Positions 1 to 7,206 of a stretch of DNA of 55,539 bases are shown piece after piece. Under the pieces are notes generated by a model. That model was not told the DNA's origin and made no database searches. It saw only the letters and a program-made list of their open reading frames with translations. Both the position numbers and the translations under genes were made by a program. Source of the stretch: an uncultured Flavobacteriales bacterium (GTDB lineage: Bacteria; Bacteroidota; Bacteroidia; Flavobacteriales; UBA1820); NCBI GenBank assembly GCA_902478645.1, contig CABSLV010000012.1, positions 1 to 55,539 on the forward strand, read 5' to 3'. Every line of letters starts with the position of its first letter. Position 1 is the stretch's first letter.

Positions 1-34
1 CCCCCGCTTGCCCGCCCCCTGTGCGTGGAACACT

Positions 35-850
35 TCAGAGGTCCTCCCCGTCGCGCGAAACAGTAAAATCGGAGCTATGAAGCACCGCCTTGTTGTATTC
101 CAACGGCTTCCCGTCGGCAATGGAACGCAGGGCCAAACCCAAACTGCGCAGCAGCGCATCGCCAGCAGCCGTATCCCACTCCATCACACTCCCGTAACGG
201 GTATAACGATGGGCGCGTCCCTCGGCGATCGCGCAGTACTTCACGCAACTGGCCATCGGAAGGATCTCCGCCTGGGGATGTTGCCGGGCAAAATTCTCGA
301 TGTACTCCTCCATCTGCGGCGTATGACGCGACTTGCTCACCAACAGCACATAATGGTCCGGATACGGCCCGCAGGGGAGCTTTACCCCTTGCAACTGTTC
401 CAGCGAGTCGAACCGCTGCCCGGCTGCGCACTCGATGCGCATGACCGGAAAGTCCGTCGCCCCGACATACAGCAGGCCGTCCTCGGGCAAAAAGATAACC
501 CCGGCCACCGGAGCCCCCTGCTCCACCAAAGCGATATTGACCCCGTACTGGTGCGAACCGTTGATAAACTCCTTGGTCCCGTCCAGCGGATCGATGATGA
601 ACACCCGGTCCCAAAGCCCCCGCACCGAAAAATCGGCGGCTGCGCTCTCCTCGCTGATCATCGGAATCCCCAGCGGAAAGAGTGCTGCAGCGATGGTATT
701 CTGCGCCGCATAGTCGGCATCGGTTACCGGAGAAAGGTCCGCCTTTTCCCGCACCGAATACTGCCCCGACTTGACCTTGACGATCTCGGCCCCGGCCGCC
801 GTAGCGGCATTGACCATGGTAAGGAGTATTTTTTGCCGTGAAGGTATCAT
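35..850 (-). CDS. cysQ: 3'(2'),5'-bisphosphate nucleotidase CysQ
   Basis: Inositol-monophosphatase-fold Mg2+ phosphatase of 271 aa, full length for CysQ. The family removes the 3'-phosphate from PAP, the by-product of sulfate activation, in the cytoplasm. The metal and substrate signature DPLDGTKEF lies at residues 87-95, the upstream metal-binding Glu pair (EE) at 67-68, and the second family motif WDTAAGDA at 225-232. It is the last gene of the minus-strand group deoC-cysQ, starting 16 bases after the deoC stop, so it is probably co-transcribed with deoC. An inositol monophosphatase proper is possible, but DGTKEF is the CysQ form. Confidence 0.93.
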   Translation of the reverse strand: MIPSRQKILLTMVNAATAAGAEIVKVKSGQYSVREKADLSPVTDADYAAQNTIAAALFPLGIPMISEESAAADFSVRGLWDRVFIIDPLDGTKEFINGSHQYGVNIALVEQGAPVAGVIFLPEDGLLYVGATDFPVMRIECAAGQRFDSLEQLQGVKLPCGPYPDHYVLLVSKSRHTPQMEEYIENFARQHPQAEILPMASCVKYCAIAEGRAHRYTRYGSVMEWDTAAGDALLRSLGLALRSIADGKPLEYNKAVLHSSDFTVSRDGEDL

Positions 851-866
851 AAATACATATGTTTTT

Positions 867-1613
867 TCAATATTGTGCCGAGGAAGCCTCCCCCTGCACC
901 AGTTTCTTGGCCGAAGAAGTACCGATACGCGTTACTCCCAGAGCGATCATCTGCTCGGCTGCGTTCAGATCGCGTACCCCGCCGGCTGCCTTTACCGGCA
1001 ACGGGGCGCCGGCCTCGACCAGGATGCGCACCGCCTCGGGAGTAGCCCCGCCGGGACGTCCGTCGGCAGGCTTGAAAAATCCGGTAGAAGTCTTCAGGAA
1101 AACACGCGGAGCCGCTTCCTCCCCGAAGTTGTCCAACACCGTATCGCGGATCAACTCACTGAGTCCCTCGATCTCGTCGGGACGCAAAGCAGCCGTTTCC
1201 AGAATCCACTTGGCCGTCTTTCCGGCCTGAAGTACCAGATCGGTGCACACGTACACCTGCTGGGCGACGTATTCCACCTTGCCGCGTTTGTACATGGGAT
1301 AATCGACCACGAAATCCAGTTCGTCCGCTCCATCGGCCAAGGCACGGCGAGCTTCGGCCAGTTTTTTCTCGGTCGAATACGTGCCTTCCGGAAATCCGAT
1401 GACCGTACCCACCAGCACCTCGCTGCGGCTTTCGTCGATCATCCGCCGGGCAACAGCCACCTGGTCGGGACGGATCATAATGAGCTTGAAATGTTCGTCG
1501 ATAGCCTCCTGGATGTATTTCCGGGCTTTTTCCCCGTATTCTTCGGGGGTGATGCCCGCCGTGGCAGGCGTTTCGAGATAGGTCGAATCGAGATACTGTC
1601 GAATATCGGTCAT
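867..1613 (-). CDS. deoC: deoxyribose-phosphate aldolase
   Basis: Class I aldolase of 248 aa that splits 2-deoxyribose-5-phosphate into glyceraldehyde-3-phosphate and acetaldehyde in deoxynucleoside breakdown. The Schiff-base lysine sits in VFLKTSTGF (Lys174), the proton-relay lysine in LPVKAAGGVRD (Lys208), and the catalytic Asp in DELDFVVD (near 100-104). The start gives a complete N-terminus. A -7 box TACCTTTG (minus strand, 1646-1653) lies about 33 bases upstream of the ATG, so transcription of deoC-cysQ probably starts here. No other nucleoside catabolic gene is adjacent. Confidence 0.95.
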   Translation of the reverse strand: MTDIRQYLDSTYLETPATAGITPEEYGEKARKYIQEAIDEHFKLIMIRPDQVAVARRMIDESRSEVLVGTVIGFPEGTYSTEKKLAEARRALADGADELDFVVDYPMYKRGKVEYVAQQVYVCTDLVLQAGKTAKWILETAALRPDEIEGLSELIRDTVLDNFGEEAAPRVFLKTSTGFFKPADGRPGGATPEAVRILVEAGAPLPVKAAGGVRDLNAAEQMIALGVTRIGTSSAKKLVQGEASSAQY

Positions 1614-1645
1614 AGCTGTTTCGGCATTTCTTTGTTCTTATGATG

Positions 1646-1653
1646 CAAAGGTA
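1646..1653 (-). promoter_or_regulatory. -7 box for deoC-cysQ
   Basis: Read on the minus strand this is TACCTTTG, a full match to the Bacteroidetes -7 consensus TANNTTTG, placed about 33 bases before the deoC ATG. No clear TTTG -33 element was found at the usual distance. Confidence 0.5.
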
Positions 1654-1703
1654 GGCAATCTGCGCCAGACCCCGGTTCGGAGGTTCGGGTTTCTTTCACG
1701 TCC

Positions 1704-2339
1704 TTACCGGGAAGGGTGAAAAACGGTCTGGAAATTCTGTTCGATCCGCTGAGCCAACAGTTCCGGATCGATCCCCAGGGTTGCAGCCGACTCGCGGTAC
1801 ACCTGTTCGATGGTCAGTTCGGTATCCTCGTCGGTCTCGAAGAACAGCCGATCGAGCGGAATAACCGCCAGCAGGCCTTCGCGCCGCACCCCTTCCTTGC
1901 CCAGGGAGAAGTAAAAACCCTGCTGCACCAGCGACTCGGCCAGTTGGGGATTTTTCCGGTATCCATGCACGATCCAGGGCTGGGTGGGAGCCACCTCGCG
2001 CCGCACGACCGACAATTCGTTGAAGTAACCCACACAGTGGATCATCAGCGGTTTGCCGAGTTGCTCCGCAATGCGGACATGGGTGAGGAACAGGTCGGAC
2101 TGCTCCGAAAAACTCATCGGGCTGCGCTTGTCGAACCCGCATTCCCCGACGGCCAGGGCGGATTTCGGACGGCACATCTTTTCCAAGTGGGGATACAGGT
2201 CCTTGGTCCATTCGTAAAACAAAGGATGCGCTCCTATGGAGTAATACCCGCGCGAGACGGGGTCGTCCCAGGAGAAAATCACATTTTTGATGTCGGTCGG
2301 CGAAGCCTTTCCGTGGGTATGGACGTCGTAAAAATTCAT
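1704..2339 (-). CDS. TatD family metal-dependent hydrolase
   Basis: TIM-barrel hydrolase of 211 aa, shorter than the roughly 260 aa of classical TatD DNases. All metal ligands expected of the family are visible: HTH at residues 7-9, Glu66 in AVGECGFD, His101 in MIHCVG, His125 in IVHGY and Asp170 in FFETD. The family acts as 3'-5' DNase or related hydrolase; the exact substrate of this short Bacteroidales form is not shown by the sequence. It lies 60 bases downstream of rarA on the same strand, so it could belong to one unit with it. Confidence 0.88.
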   Translation of the reverse strand: MNFYDVHTHGKASPTDIKNVIFSWDDPVSRGYYSIGAHPLFYEWTKDLYPHLEKMCRPKSALAVGECGFDKRSPMSFSEQSDLFLTHVRIAEQLGKPLMIHCVGYFNELSVVRREVAPTQPWIVHGYRKNPQLAESLVQQGFYFSLGKEGVRREGLLAVIPLDRLFFETDEDTELTIEQVYRESAATLGIDPELLAQRIEQNFQTVFHPSR

Positions 2340-2399
2340 GTCCGCTGTGTTGGGTTTTGTGAGAGGTTCGGGTAGTCGGAATCGGTTCGGTGTGAAAGG

Positions 2400-3683
2400 T
2401 CAATAATGGTATTTCTCGCCCCACCTGGATTTGAGGTATCGGCGCAGGGCTTCTTCCCGATCATTGGGACCGGGATCGTAAAACTTGGTTCCCGCAATCT
2501 GCTCCGGAAGATACTCCTGAAGGGCGAAATGCTCCGGAAGATCGTGCGGATAGACGTAATCCGCCCCGTAGTGAAGGTCTTTCATCAGCCGGGTGGGGGC
2601 GTTGCGCAGGTGCAGCGGCACGGAGAGGTCGCCCGAGCGACGGACTTCGGCCTGCGCCGCGCCGATGGCCTTGTAAGCCGCATTGCTCTTGGGGCTGGAG
2701 GCCAGGTACGTCGCACACTGGGAGAGGATGATCCGGCTCTCGGGATAGCCGATGGTCGAGACCGCCTGAAAGGTGTTGTTGGCCAGGATCAGGGCCGTAG
2801 GATTGGCATTGCCCACGTCCTCCGAAGCCAGGATGAGCATCCGTCGGGCGATGAACTTGAGGTCCTCGCCGCCCTCGATCATCCGCGCCAGCCAGTACAC
2901 CGCCCCGTTGGGATCGCTGCCCCGGATGGACTTGATGAAGGCCGAGATGATGTCGTAGTGCTGCTCGCCCGTCTTGTCGTAACGCGCGGGGTTTTGCTGC
3001 ACTTTTTCCAGCACCATCTTGTTGGTGATCTCCACCTTGCCCCCCGTTTCGGAGCTCACCACCAGTTCCAGGGTATTGAGCAGTTTGCGGGCGTCCCCGC
3101 CCGAGATACGGATCAAGGCGTCGTATTCGCGGAAGACGATGTCCTTCTTGCGCATGTATTCGTCCTGTTCGGCCGCCCGGTGCAGCAGGGCAATGAGGTC
3201 GTCCTTGGAAAGGGATTCCAACACGTACACCTGGCAGCGGGAAAGCAAAGCCGGGATGACCTCAAAACTGGGATTTTCCGTCGTGGCGCCGATCAGGGTT
3301 ACCTGCCCCCGCTCCACGGCCGAGAGCAGCGAATCCTGCTGCGACTTGGAAAAACGGTGGATTTCGTCGATAAACAGGATCGGTTTGGCCGCCTGGAACA
3401 GGTTGGCCCCCTCGGTCGCCTTGGCAATGACGTCCCGCACGTCCTTTACCCCGGCGTTGATGGCCGAGATGTTGTAAAAGGGCCGGTCGATCTTTTTAGC
3501 TAGGATGTGCGCCAAGGTGGTCTTTCCGCTGCCGGGAGGCCCCCAGAAAATCATCGACGGGACATACCCCGACTCGATGATCCTCCGCAGAGGCGTACCC
3601 GGGCCTACGATGGATCGCTGCGAGACGTATCCGTCGAAATCGTCGGGGCGCATCCGTTCGGCCAAAGGGGTGGTGATGTCCAT
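2400..3683 (-). CDS. rarA: replication-associated recombination protein A (MgsA/RarA AAA+ ATPase)
   Basis: AAA+ ATPase of 427 aa acting at stalled replication forks. Walker A (GPPGSGKT) is at residues 48-55, Walker B (LFIDEI) near 103-108, sensor 1 in GATTENPSF near 132-140, followed by the C-terminal clamp-loader-like region with GGDARKLLN and the tetramerisation part containing KSNAAYKAI. The open frame continues far upstream across aroB, but the start chosen (ATG at 3683) begins the conserved N-terminus and leaves room for a divergent promoter with aroB. A -7 box TAAATTTG on the minus strand at 3716-3723 supports it. Confidence 0.95.
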   Translation of the reverse strand: MDITTPLAERMRPDDFDGYVSQRSIVGPGTPLRRIIESGYVPSMIFWGPPGSGKTTLAHILAKKIDRPFYNISAINAGVKDVRDVIAKATEGANLFQAAKPILFIDEIHRFSKSQQDSLLSAVERGQVTLIGATTENPSFEVIPALLSRCQVYVLESLSKDDLIALLHRAAEQDEYMRKKDIVFREYDALIRISGGDARKLLNTLELVVSSETGGKVEITNKMVLEKVQQNPARYDKTGEQHYDIISAFIKSIRGSDPNGAVYWLARMIEGGEDLKFIARRMLILASEDVGNANPTALILANNTFQAVSTIGYPESRIILSQCATYLASSPKSNAAYKAIGAAQAEVRRSGDLSVPLHLRNAPTRLMKDLHYGADYVYPHDLPEHFALQEYLPEQIAGTKFYDPGPNDREEALRRYLKSRWGEKYHY

Positions 3684-3694
3684 CGAGGGTGTTT

Positions 3695-3731
3695 TTTGTC
3701 GTGTTTTTAACCGAACAAATTTATACTTTTG
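3695..3731 (+). promoter_or_regulatory. aroB promoter, back-to-back with the rarA -7 box
   Basis: Plus strand: TTTG at 3695-3698, a 25-base spacer and TACTTTTG at 3724-3731, matching the Bacteroidetes TTTG...TANNTTTG promoter, 75 bases before the aroB ATG. Immediately adjacent on the minus strand is TAAATTTG (3716-3723), the likely rarA -7 box. The two -7 elements abut, so the two polymerases cannot occupy them at once. Confidence 0.55.
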
Positions 3732-3806
3732 TCCCGAGATAACCTCGCCCTGCCCGGGGGAATCCCCGAGGTTTAGAACAACTTTAACGCAACGAAAAAA
3801 CAAGCC

Positions 3807-4904
3807 ATGACCCCGCTGGAAATAAACGGTTGCCAGGTAGCTTTCGGCGCGGACGGCTTTGCCCGTCTCGAAACATTCCTGTGCGAAAACCGGGAGGAGT
3901 TCTCCCGGATCGTCGTGCTGTGCGACACCAACACCCACGAACACTGCCTGCCGATGCTGGCCGAAAACGTACCCTCGCTCACCGACTACGAGATCGTGGA
4001 AATACCCGCCGGCGAGTCGTACAAAAACCTGGATACCAGCCGGCAGATCTGGGAAGCGCTCTGCGACCTGAAAGCCGACCGCCATACCCTGCAGATCAAC
4101 CTGGGCGGGGGGGTGATCACCGATATCGGCGGTTTCGTTGCCTCGTGCTACATGCGAGGCATTCCCTTCGTCAATATCCCCACCACGCTCCTCTCCCAGG
4201 TGGATGCCTCGGTGGGAGGAAAAACGGGGGTCGATCTGGGTGGGATCAAAAACATCATCGGACTGTTCTCCCTGCCGCGCATGGTGGTGGTGCATGCCGG
4301 TTTCCTGACGAGCCTTCCCCAGGAGGAAATCCTCTCGGGCTTTGCCGAAATGCTCAAACACGGGCTGATCCGCAGCCGGAAGCATTGGGAAGACCTCTCG
4401 GGGACGAAGGATTTCTCGTTTGAAAAGACCGAAAAACTCATCTACGATTCGGTCAAGATAAAATACGACGTGGTGCGGGAAGACCCCACAGAAAAAGGCC
4501 TGCGCAAGACGCTCAACTTCGGCCATACGGTCGGCCATGCGGTTGAAACCTACTTCATGGGCACACCCACTTCGTTGAGCCACGGCCATGCGGTGGCCAT
4601 CGGCATGGCGTGTGAAGCGTGGCTCTCGGGCGAGTTCTGCGCATTGGACAAAGCATTCGCTCCGGCCTTCCGTGACTATGTCAAGGGGCTTTACGGCGCG
4701 GTCGAGGTGCCTGTGCAGGCTATCCCGCAGATCCTGGAGATCATGCTCCACGACAAGAAAAACTCGCGGAAGGGCATCAACTTCACCCTGCTGGAGGCCA
4801 TCGGCGAGGCCTCGATCGACCATTACCTCGACCCGGAAGCGATCCGCCGCTCGATCCTGTTTTACAACAAGCCGGGCGCTGAACCTACTCCCAGGGAAGA
4901 ATAA
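3807..4904 (+). CDS. aroB: 3-dehydroquinate synthase
   Basis: Shikimate-pathway enzyme of 365 aa converting DAHP to 3-dehydroquinate, using NAD+ and a divalent metal. The NAD-binding motif GGGVITDIGGF is at residues 100-110. Metal ligands are Glu181 (FAEMLKHG), His244 region (NFGHTVGHA, 238-245) and His261 (SHGHAVAIGM). DASVGGKTG at 133-141 is the phosphate-binding loop. No other shikimate gene is nearby. It has its own promoter and is divergent from rarA. Full length, no anomaly. Confidence 0.96.
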   Translation: MTPLEINGCQVAFGADGFARLETFLCENREEFSRIVVLCDTNTHEHCLPMLAENVPSLTDYEIVEIPAGESYKNLDTSRQIWEALCDLKADRHTLQINLGGGVITDIGGFVASCYMRGIPFVNIPTTLLSQVDASVGGKTGVDLGGIKNIIGLFSLPRMVVVHAGFLTSLPQEEILSGFAEMLKHGLIRSRKHWEDLSGTKDFSFEKTEKLIYDSVKIKYDVVREDPTEKGLRKTLNFGHTVGHAVETYFMGTPTSLSHGHAVAIGMACEAWLSGEFCALDKAFAPAFRDYVKGLYGAVEVPVQAIPQILEIMLHDKKNSRKGINFTLLEAIGEASIDHYLDPEAIRRSILFYNKPGAEPTPREE

Positions 4905-4977
4905 AAGACACTTCTCCCCTTTGGGAAGCCAGAATCGGGGGAATGCGTTTGCCGGGCAAGTAAAATCCTCGGCCATT

Positions 4978-5011
4978 TTTGGCAAGGCAAGCGGATAATT
5001 CCCTACATTTG
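4978..5011 (+). promoter_or_regulatory. promoter of the Pro-rich lipoprotein gene
   Basis: TTTG at 4978-4981, a 22-base spacer and TACATTTG at 5004-5011 match the Bacteroidetes promoter form, ending 24 bases before the ATG at 5036. A second -7-like TACCTTTG at 5022-5029 lacks a spaced -33 partner. Confidence 0.55.
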
Positions 5012-5035
5012 GACAGTATCATACCTTTGGCTGCC

Positions 5036-5353
5036 ATGAAAACTCGACGATTCCTTTGGGGACTGCTCGCCCTCGTATTGGTGCTGCCCCTTGACTCCTG
5101 TGCGGTTCGTCCGCCACATCCCACCCCGGGACCGCCACCTCCCGCATACCGTCCGCACAAGCCGCATCCCAAAAAAGCGCACAAACCCGGCAAACCGCCT
5201 CGCCCGCCGAAACATCGGCCGGGGAAGCCTGTGCCTGCTCCCCCTCCCCAAGCGGGACCGGGTGTGTTGGCTCCTGTTCCGCCCGAGCCGCTTGCTGCGA
5301 CGCAAACTCCCAAAGCCGGTTTGCCTACGCCACCTCCGGCTCCCGAAGAATAA
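5036..5353 (+). CDS. small proline-rich lipoprotein of unknown function
   Basis: Predicted 105 aa protein. Residues 1-21 form a lipoprotein signal peptide (basic MKTRR, then a Leu/Val core) ending in LPLDSC with Cys22 as the lipidated residue. The mature part has low complexity: Pro, Lys and His with repeated PPHP, KPHPKK and PPRPPKH blocks, no Cys beyond the lipobox and no recognisable domain. A promoter lies directly upstream and a long hairpin follows at 5387. An in-frame ATG at 4979 would place 19 residues before the signal peptide and inside the promoter, so 5036 is preferred. Pro/Lys-rich lipoproteins can span the periplasm or contact peptidoglycan; that role here is only a guess. Confidence 0.7.
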   Translation: MKTRRFLWGLLALVLVLPLDSCAVRPPHPTPGPPPPAYRPHKPHPKKAHKPGKPPRPPKHRPGKPVPAPPPQAGPGVLAPVPPEPLAATQTPKAGLPTPPPAPEE

Positions 5354-5652
5354 AACGCAGTCCCATTGCTCGATATGCATCGAGAAAACCCTCCACCGGC
5401 GAGCTCCTGCGGAGCTCGCCGGTGGAGGGTTGCCCGCGCGTTTTCCGGGTCTTTTCCCGGCTCTCTCCACAAACTTTCAGGAACACGAACTTTTATCTCC
5501 AGATATCCAAAACGACAAACCGACCTGAAAAACAGCACTCCGGTGGGATCCCCCGGCAAAACAAATCTCCTTTCCCGGGTAAAAAGTAAACGCAATGCGG
5601 ATCGATCCCCGGAAAATCCGTACATTTGGCTGTGTAAAACAATCTCGAAAAC
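5354..5652. other. intergenic stretch upstream of recA
   Basis: No gene is supported here. It holds the perfect hairpin at 5387-5431, a small palindrome near 5370-5384, and the recA -7 box TACATTTG at 5621-5628, 25 bases before the recA ATG. No clear -33 TTTG was found at the expected spacing. Confidence 0.6.
5387..5431. terminator. long perfect hairpin with TGC loop
   Basis: Two 21-base arms (5387-5407 and 5411-5431) are perfectly complementary around the loop TGC (5408-5410). It lies just after the lipoprotein gene, which fits a terminator, but the forward strand has no T-run directly after it; the reverse strand reads TTTTC. It shares its CC-TGC-GG apex with the hairpins at 6681 and 24324. 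Confidence 0.6.
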
Positions 5653-6672
5653 ATGAGCGAAGACAACAATAAAAGTGCGAAAATGGCCTCGCTGAAGACC
5701 ATTCTCGAAAAGATGGACAAGACCTACGGCAAAGGTGCTGTGATGATCATGGGCGAGCGCGAAGTGGAACACGTGGACGTGATCCCTACCGGTTCGCTGG
5801 GTCTGGATCTGGCACTGGGCGTGGGAGGTTACCCCCGGGGACGCATCGTGGAGATCTACGGTCCGGAATCCTCGGGTAAGACGACCCTTACCCTGCACGC
5901 CATCGCCGAAGCGCAGAAAGCCGGCGGCATAGCAGCCTTTATCGATGCGGAACATGCCTTTGACCGTTTCTACGCCGAGAAACTGGGTGTGGACGTGGAC
6001 AACCTGGTAATCTCCCAACCGGACAACGGAGAGCAGGCTCTCGAGATCATGGAAAATCTCATCCGAAGCGGAGCGATCGACATCGTGGTCGTCGATTCGG
6101 TAGCGGCCCTGACCCCCAAGAGCGAGATCGAAGGCGACATGGGCGACTCCAAGATGGGACTCCAGGCGCGCCTGATGTCCCAGGCACTGCGCAAACTCAC
6201 CGGGACGATCTCCAAGACAAAATGCGTAGCGATCTTCATCAACCAGTTGCGTGAAAAGATCGGCGTCATGTTCGGCAATCCGGAGACCACCACGGGAGGA
6301 AATGCGCTCAAGTTTTACGCTTCGGTACGCTTGGATATCCGTCGCGGCAGCCAGATCAAGGAAGGCGACAAGGTCCTGGGCAACCGCACGAAAGTCAAAG
6401 TGGTCAAGAACAAGATGGCACCTCCTTTCCGCTCCACGGAATTCGACGTACTGTACGGGGAGGGTATCTCCCGCACGGGTGAGATCGTCGATTTGGGAGT
6501 GGAATACGAAGTGATCCAAAAGAGCGGTTCGTGGTTCTCCTACGCGGGAAGCAAACTGGCACAAGGACGCGATGCGGTCAAGGAACTGCTGAAGGACAAC
6601 CCGGAGTTGGCCGAGGAAATCGAAACCAAAGTCCGGGAAAAGATCGCCGAGGGGACATCCAAAAAAGCCTGA
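5653..6672 (+). CDS. recA: recombinase RecA
   Basis: Full-length RecA of 339 aa. It forms the ATP-dependent filament on single-stranded DNA for homologous recombination and SOS induction. Walker A GPESSGKT is at residues 70-77; the Walker B strand is IDIVVVDSVAAL near 140-151; loop L2 with GNPETTTGG and the NQLREKIGVMFG block are intact; the C-terminal domain (GSWFSYAGSKLAQGR) is present. A -7 box at 5621-5628 precedes it. Neither recX nor lexA is adjacent. Transcription probably ends at the hairpin at 6681-6735. Confidence 0.98.
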   Translation: MSEDNNKSAKMASLKTILEKMDKTYGKGAVMIMGEREVEHVDVIPTGSLGLDLALGVGGYPRGRIVEIYGPESSGKTTLTLHAIAEAQKAGGIAAFIDAEHAFDRFYAEKLGVDVDNLVISQPDNGEQALEIMENLIRSGAIDIVVVDSVAALTPKSEIEGDMGDSKMGLQARLMSQALRKLTGTISKTKCVAIFINQLREKIGVMFGNPETTTGGNALKFYASVRLDIRRGSQIKEGDKVLGNRTKVKVVKNKMAPPFRSTEFDVLYGEGISRTGEIVDLGVEYEVIQKSGSWFSYAGSKLAQGRDAVKELLKDNPELAEEIETKVREKIAEGTSKKA

Positions 6673-6680
6673 TACTCCCC

Positions 6681-6735
6681 ATACGAGCAAGCAAAAAGGG
6701 GCGGCCTGCGGCCGCCCCTTTTTGCTTGCTCGTAT
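6681..6735 (+). terminator. recA terminator, 26-bp perfect stem with TGC loop
   Basis: Arms 6681-6706 and 6710-6735 are perfectly complementary around TGC (6707-6709). A run of five A and its matching five T sit inside the stem, flanking a GC-rich core (GGGGCGGCC / GGCCGCCCC), and a further 12 bp of pairing continue beyond the T-run. The inner part is a classical intrinsic terminator; the outer pairing is unusual. Confidence 0.8.
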
Positions 6736-6824
6736 GTACTTGGATTTTCATATACAAAGAGGCATCCCGTCCTCGCATGCACGAAAACTTCGTTTTTTCA
6801 CTTGTCGCAACTCTCGGCTTTATC

Positions 6825-7001
6825 TATTTTTGGATAAAACAGGATGCGCCTCGGCGGCGTCCACCCAAAAACTTGCGTTTTCGTTTTGCCGCTGCGCCCG
6901 GCTTTCGCTATTTTTGGATAAAACAGGATGCGCCTCGGCAGCGTCTCACCCAAAAACTTGCGTTTTCGTTTTGCCGCTGCGCTCGGCTTTCGTTATTTTT
7001 G
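6825..7001 (+). repeat. tandem 84/85-bp repeat, each unit carrying a promoter
   Basis: Unit 1 (6825-6908) and unit 2 (6909-6993) are nearly identical, differing at about four positions, and each begins with TATTTTTGGATAAAACAGG. A third TATTTTTG closes the array at 6994-7001. A degenerate earlier copy seems to end at 6832. Each TANNTTTG box is preceded at exactly 20 bases by TTTG (6885-6888 and 6970-6973) or by CTTG (6801-6804), so the unit works out as a complete plus-strand promoter. Confidence 0.85.
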
Positions 7002-7017
7002 CACTTAAAGGGGCAAA

Positions 7018-7138
7018 AGGAAAAAGCGGACGGGAAAAAGACTCCCCGTCCGCTTCTTTCCTAACAAATAATCATAACAATTAACACTAAAAACGCTTTG
7101 CTCTTTGAAACGCAATAAAAAATGAAAACACTTTCCTA
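7018..7138 (-). ncRNA. candidate minus-strand small RNA
   Basis: On the minus strand, TTTG (7176-7179) and TACCTTTG (7145-7152) with a 23-base spacer form a promoter-like pair. The predicted start is near 7138. About 85 bases on, the hairpin 7024-7034 / 7045-7055 is followed on this strand by a T-rich tail (TTTCCTTTT), as expected of a terminator. No convincing open frame lies between. The result would be a transcript of about 120 nt. This is inferred from signals only; no known family was recognised. Confidence 0.3.
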
Positions 7139-7206
7139 ACGACACAAAGGTACTCCGCCCCTCTCTGAAAAAATACAAAAGAAAAGTTATATTTTGGTTA
7201 AAGAAA

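Larger units (their letters stand above)
6736..7206. other. gene-free region between recA and the methyltransferase
   Basis: The open frames here merely read through tandem repeats and are not accepted as genes. The region contains promoter-bearing repeats (6789-7001), a hairpin at 7018-7060 that works best as a minus-strand terminator, and a minus-strand promoter at 7145-7179. No clear promoter for the gene at 7207 was found; a TATATTTTG string at 7189-7197 is one base too long for the consensus. Confidence 0.6.

Noticed and set aside
3684..4985. N-terminal 434-residue extension of rarA across aroB
   Set aside because: The extension is the antisense of aroB; RarA homology starts at the ATG at 3683.
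5022..5029. TACCTTTG as the main lipoprotein promoter
   Set aside because: Its nearest TTTG is only 10 bases upstream and the start codon would be 6 bases away; the upstream pair at 4978-5011 fits better.
6825..7001. CRISPR-like or satellite array
   Set aside because: Only two full units in direct contact without unique spacers; the unit is a promoter-bearing repeat.
6722..7084. Open frame with repeated peptide blocks (FLDKTGCASAAS) after recA
   Set aside because: The peptide repetition only mirrors the 84/85-bp DNA repeat with promoter boxes; there is no start context and the frame crosses terminator hairpins.
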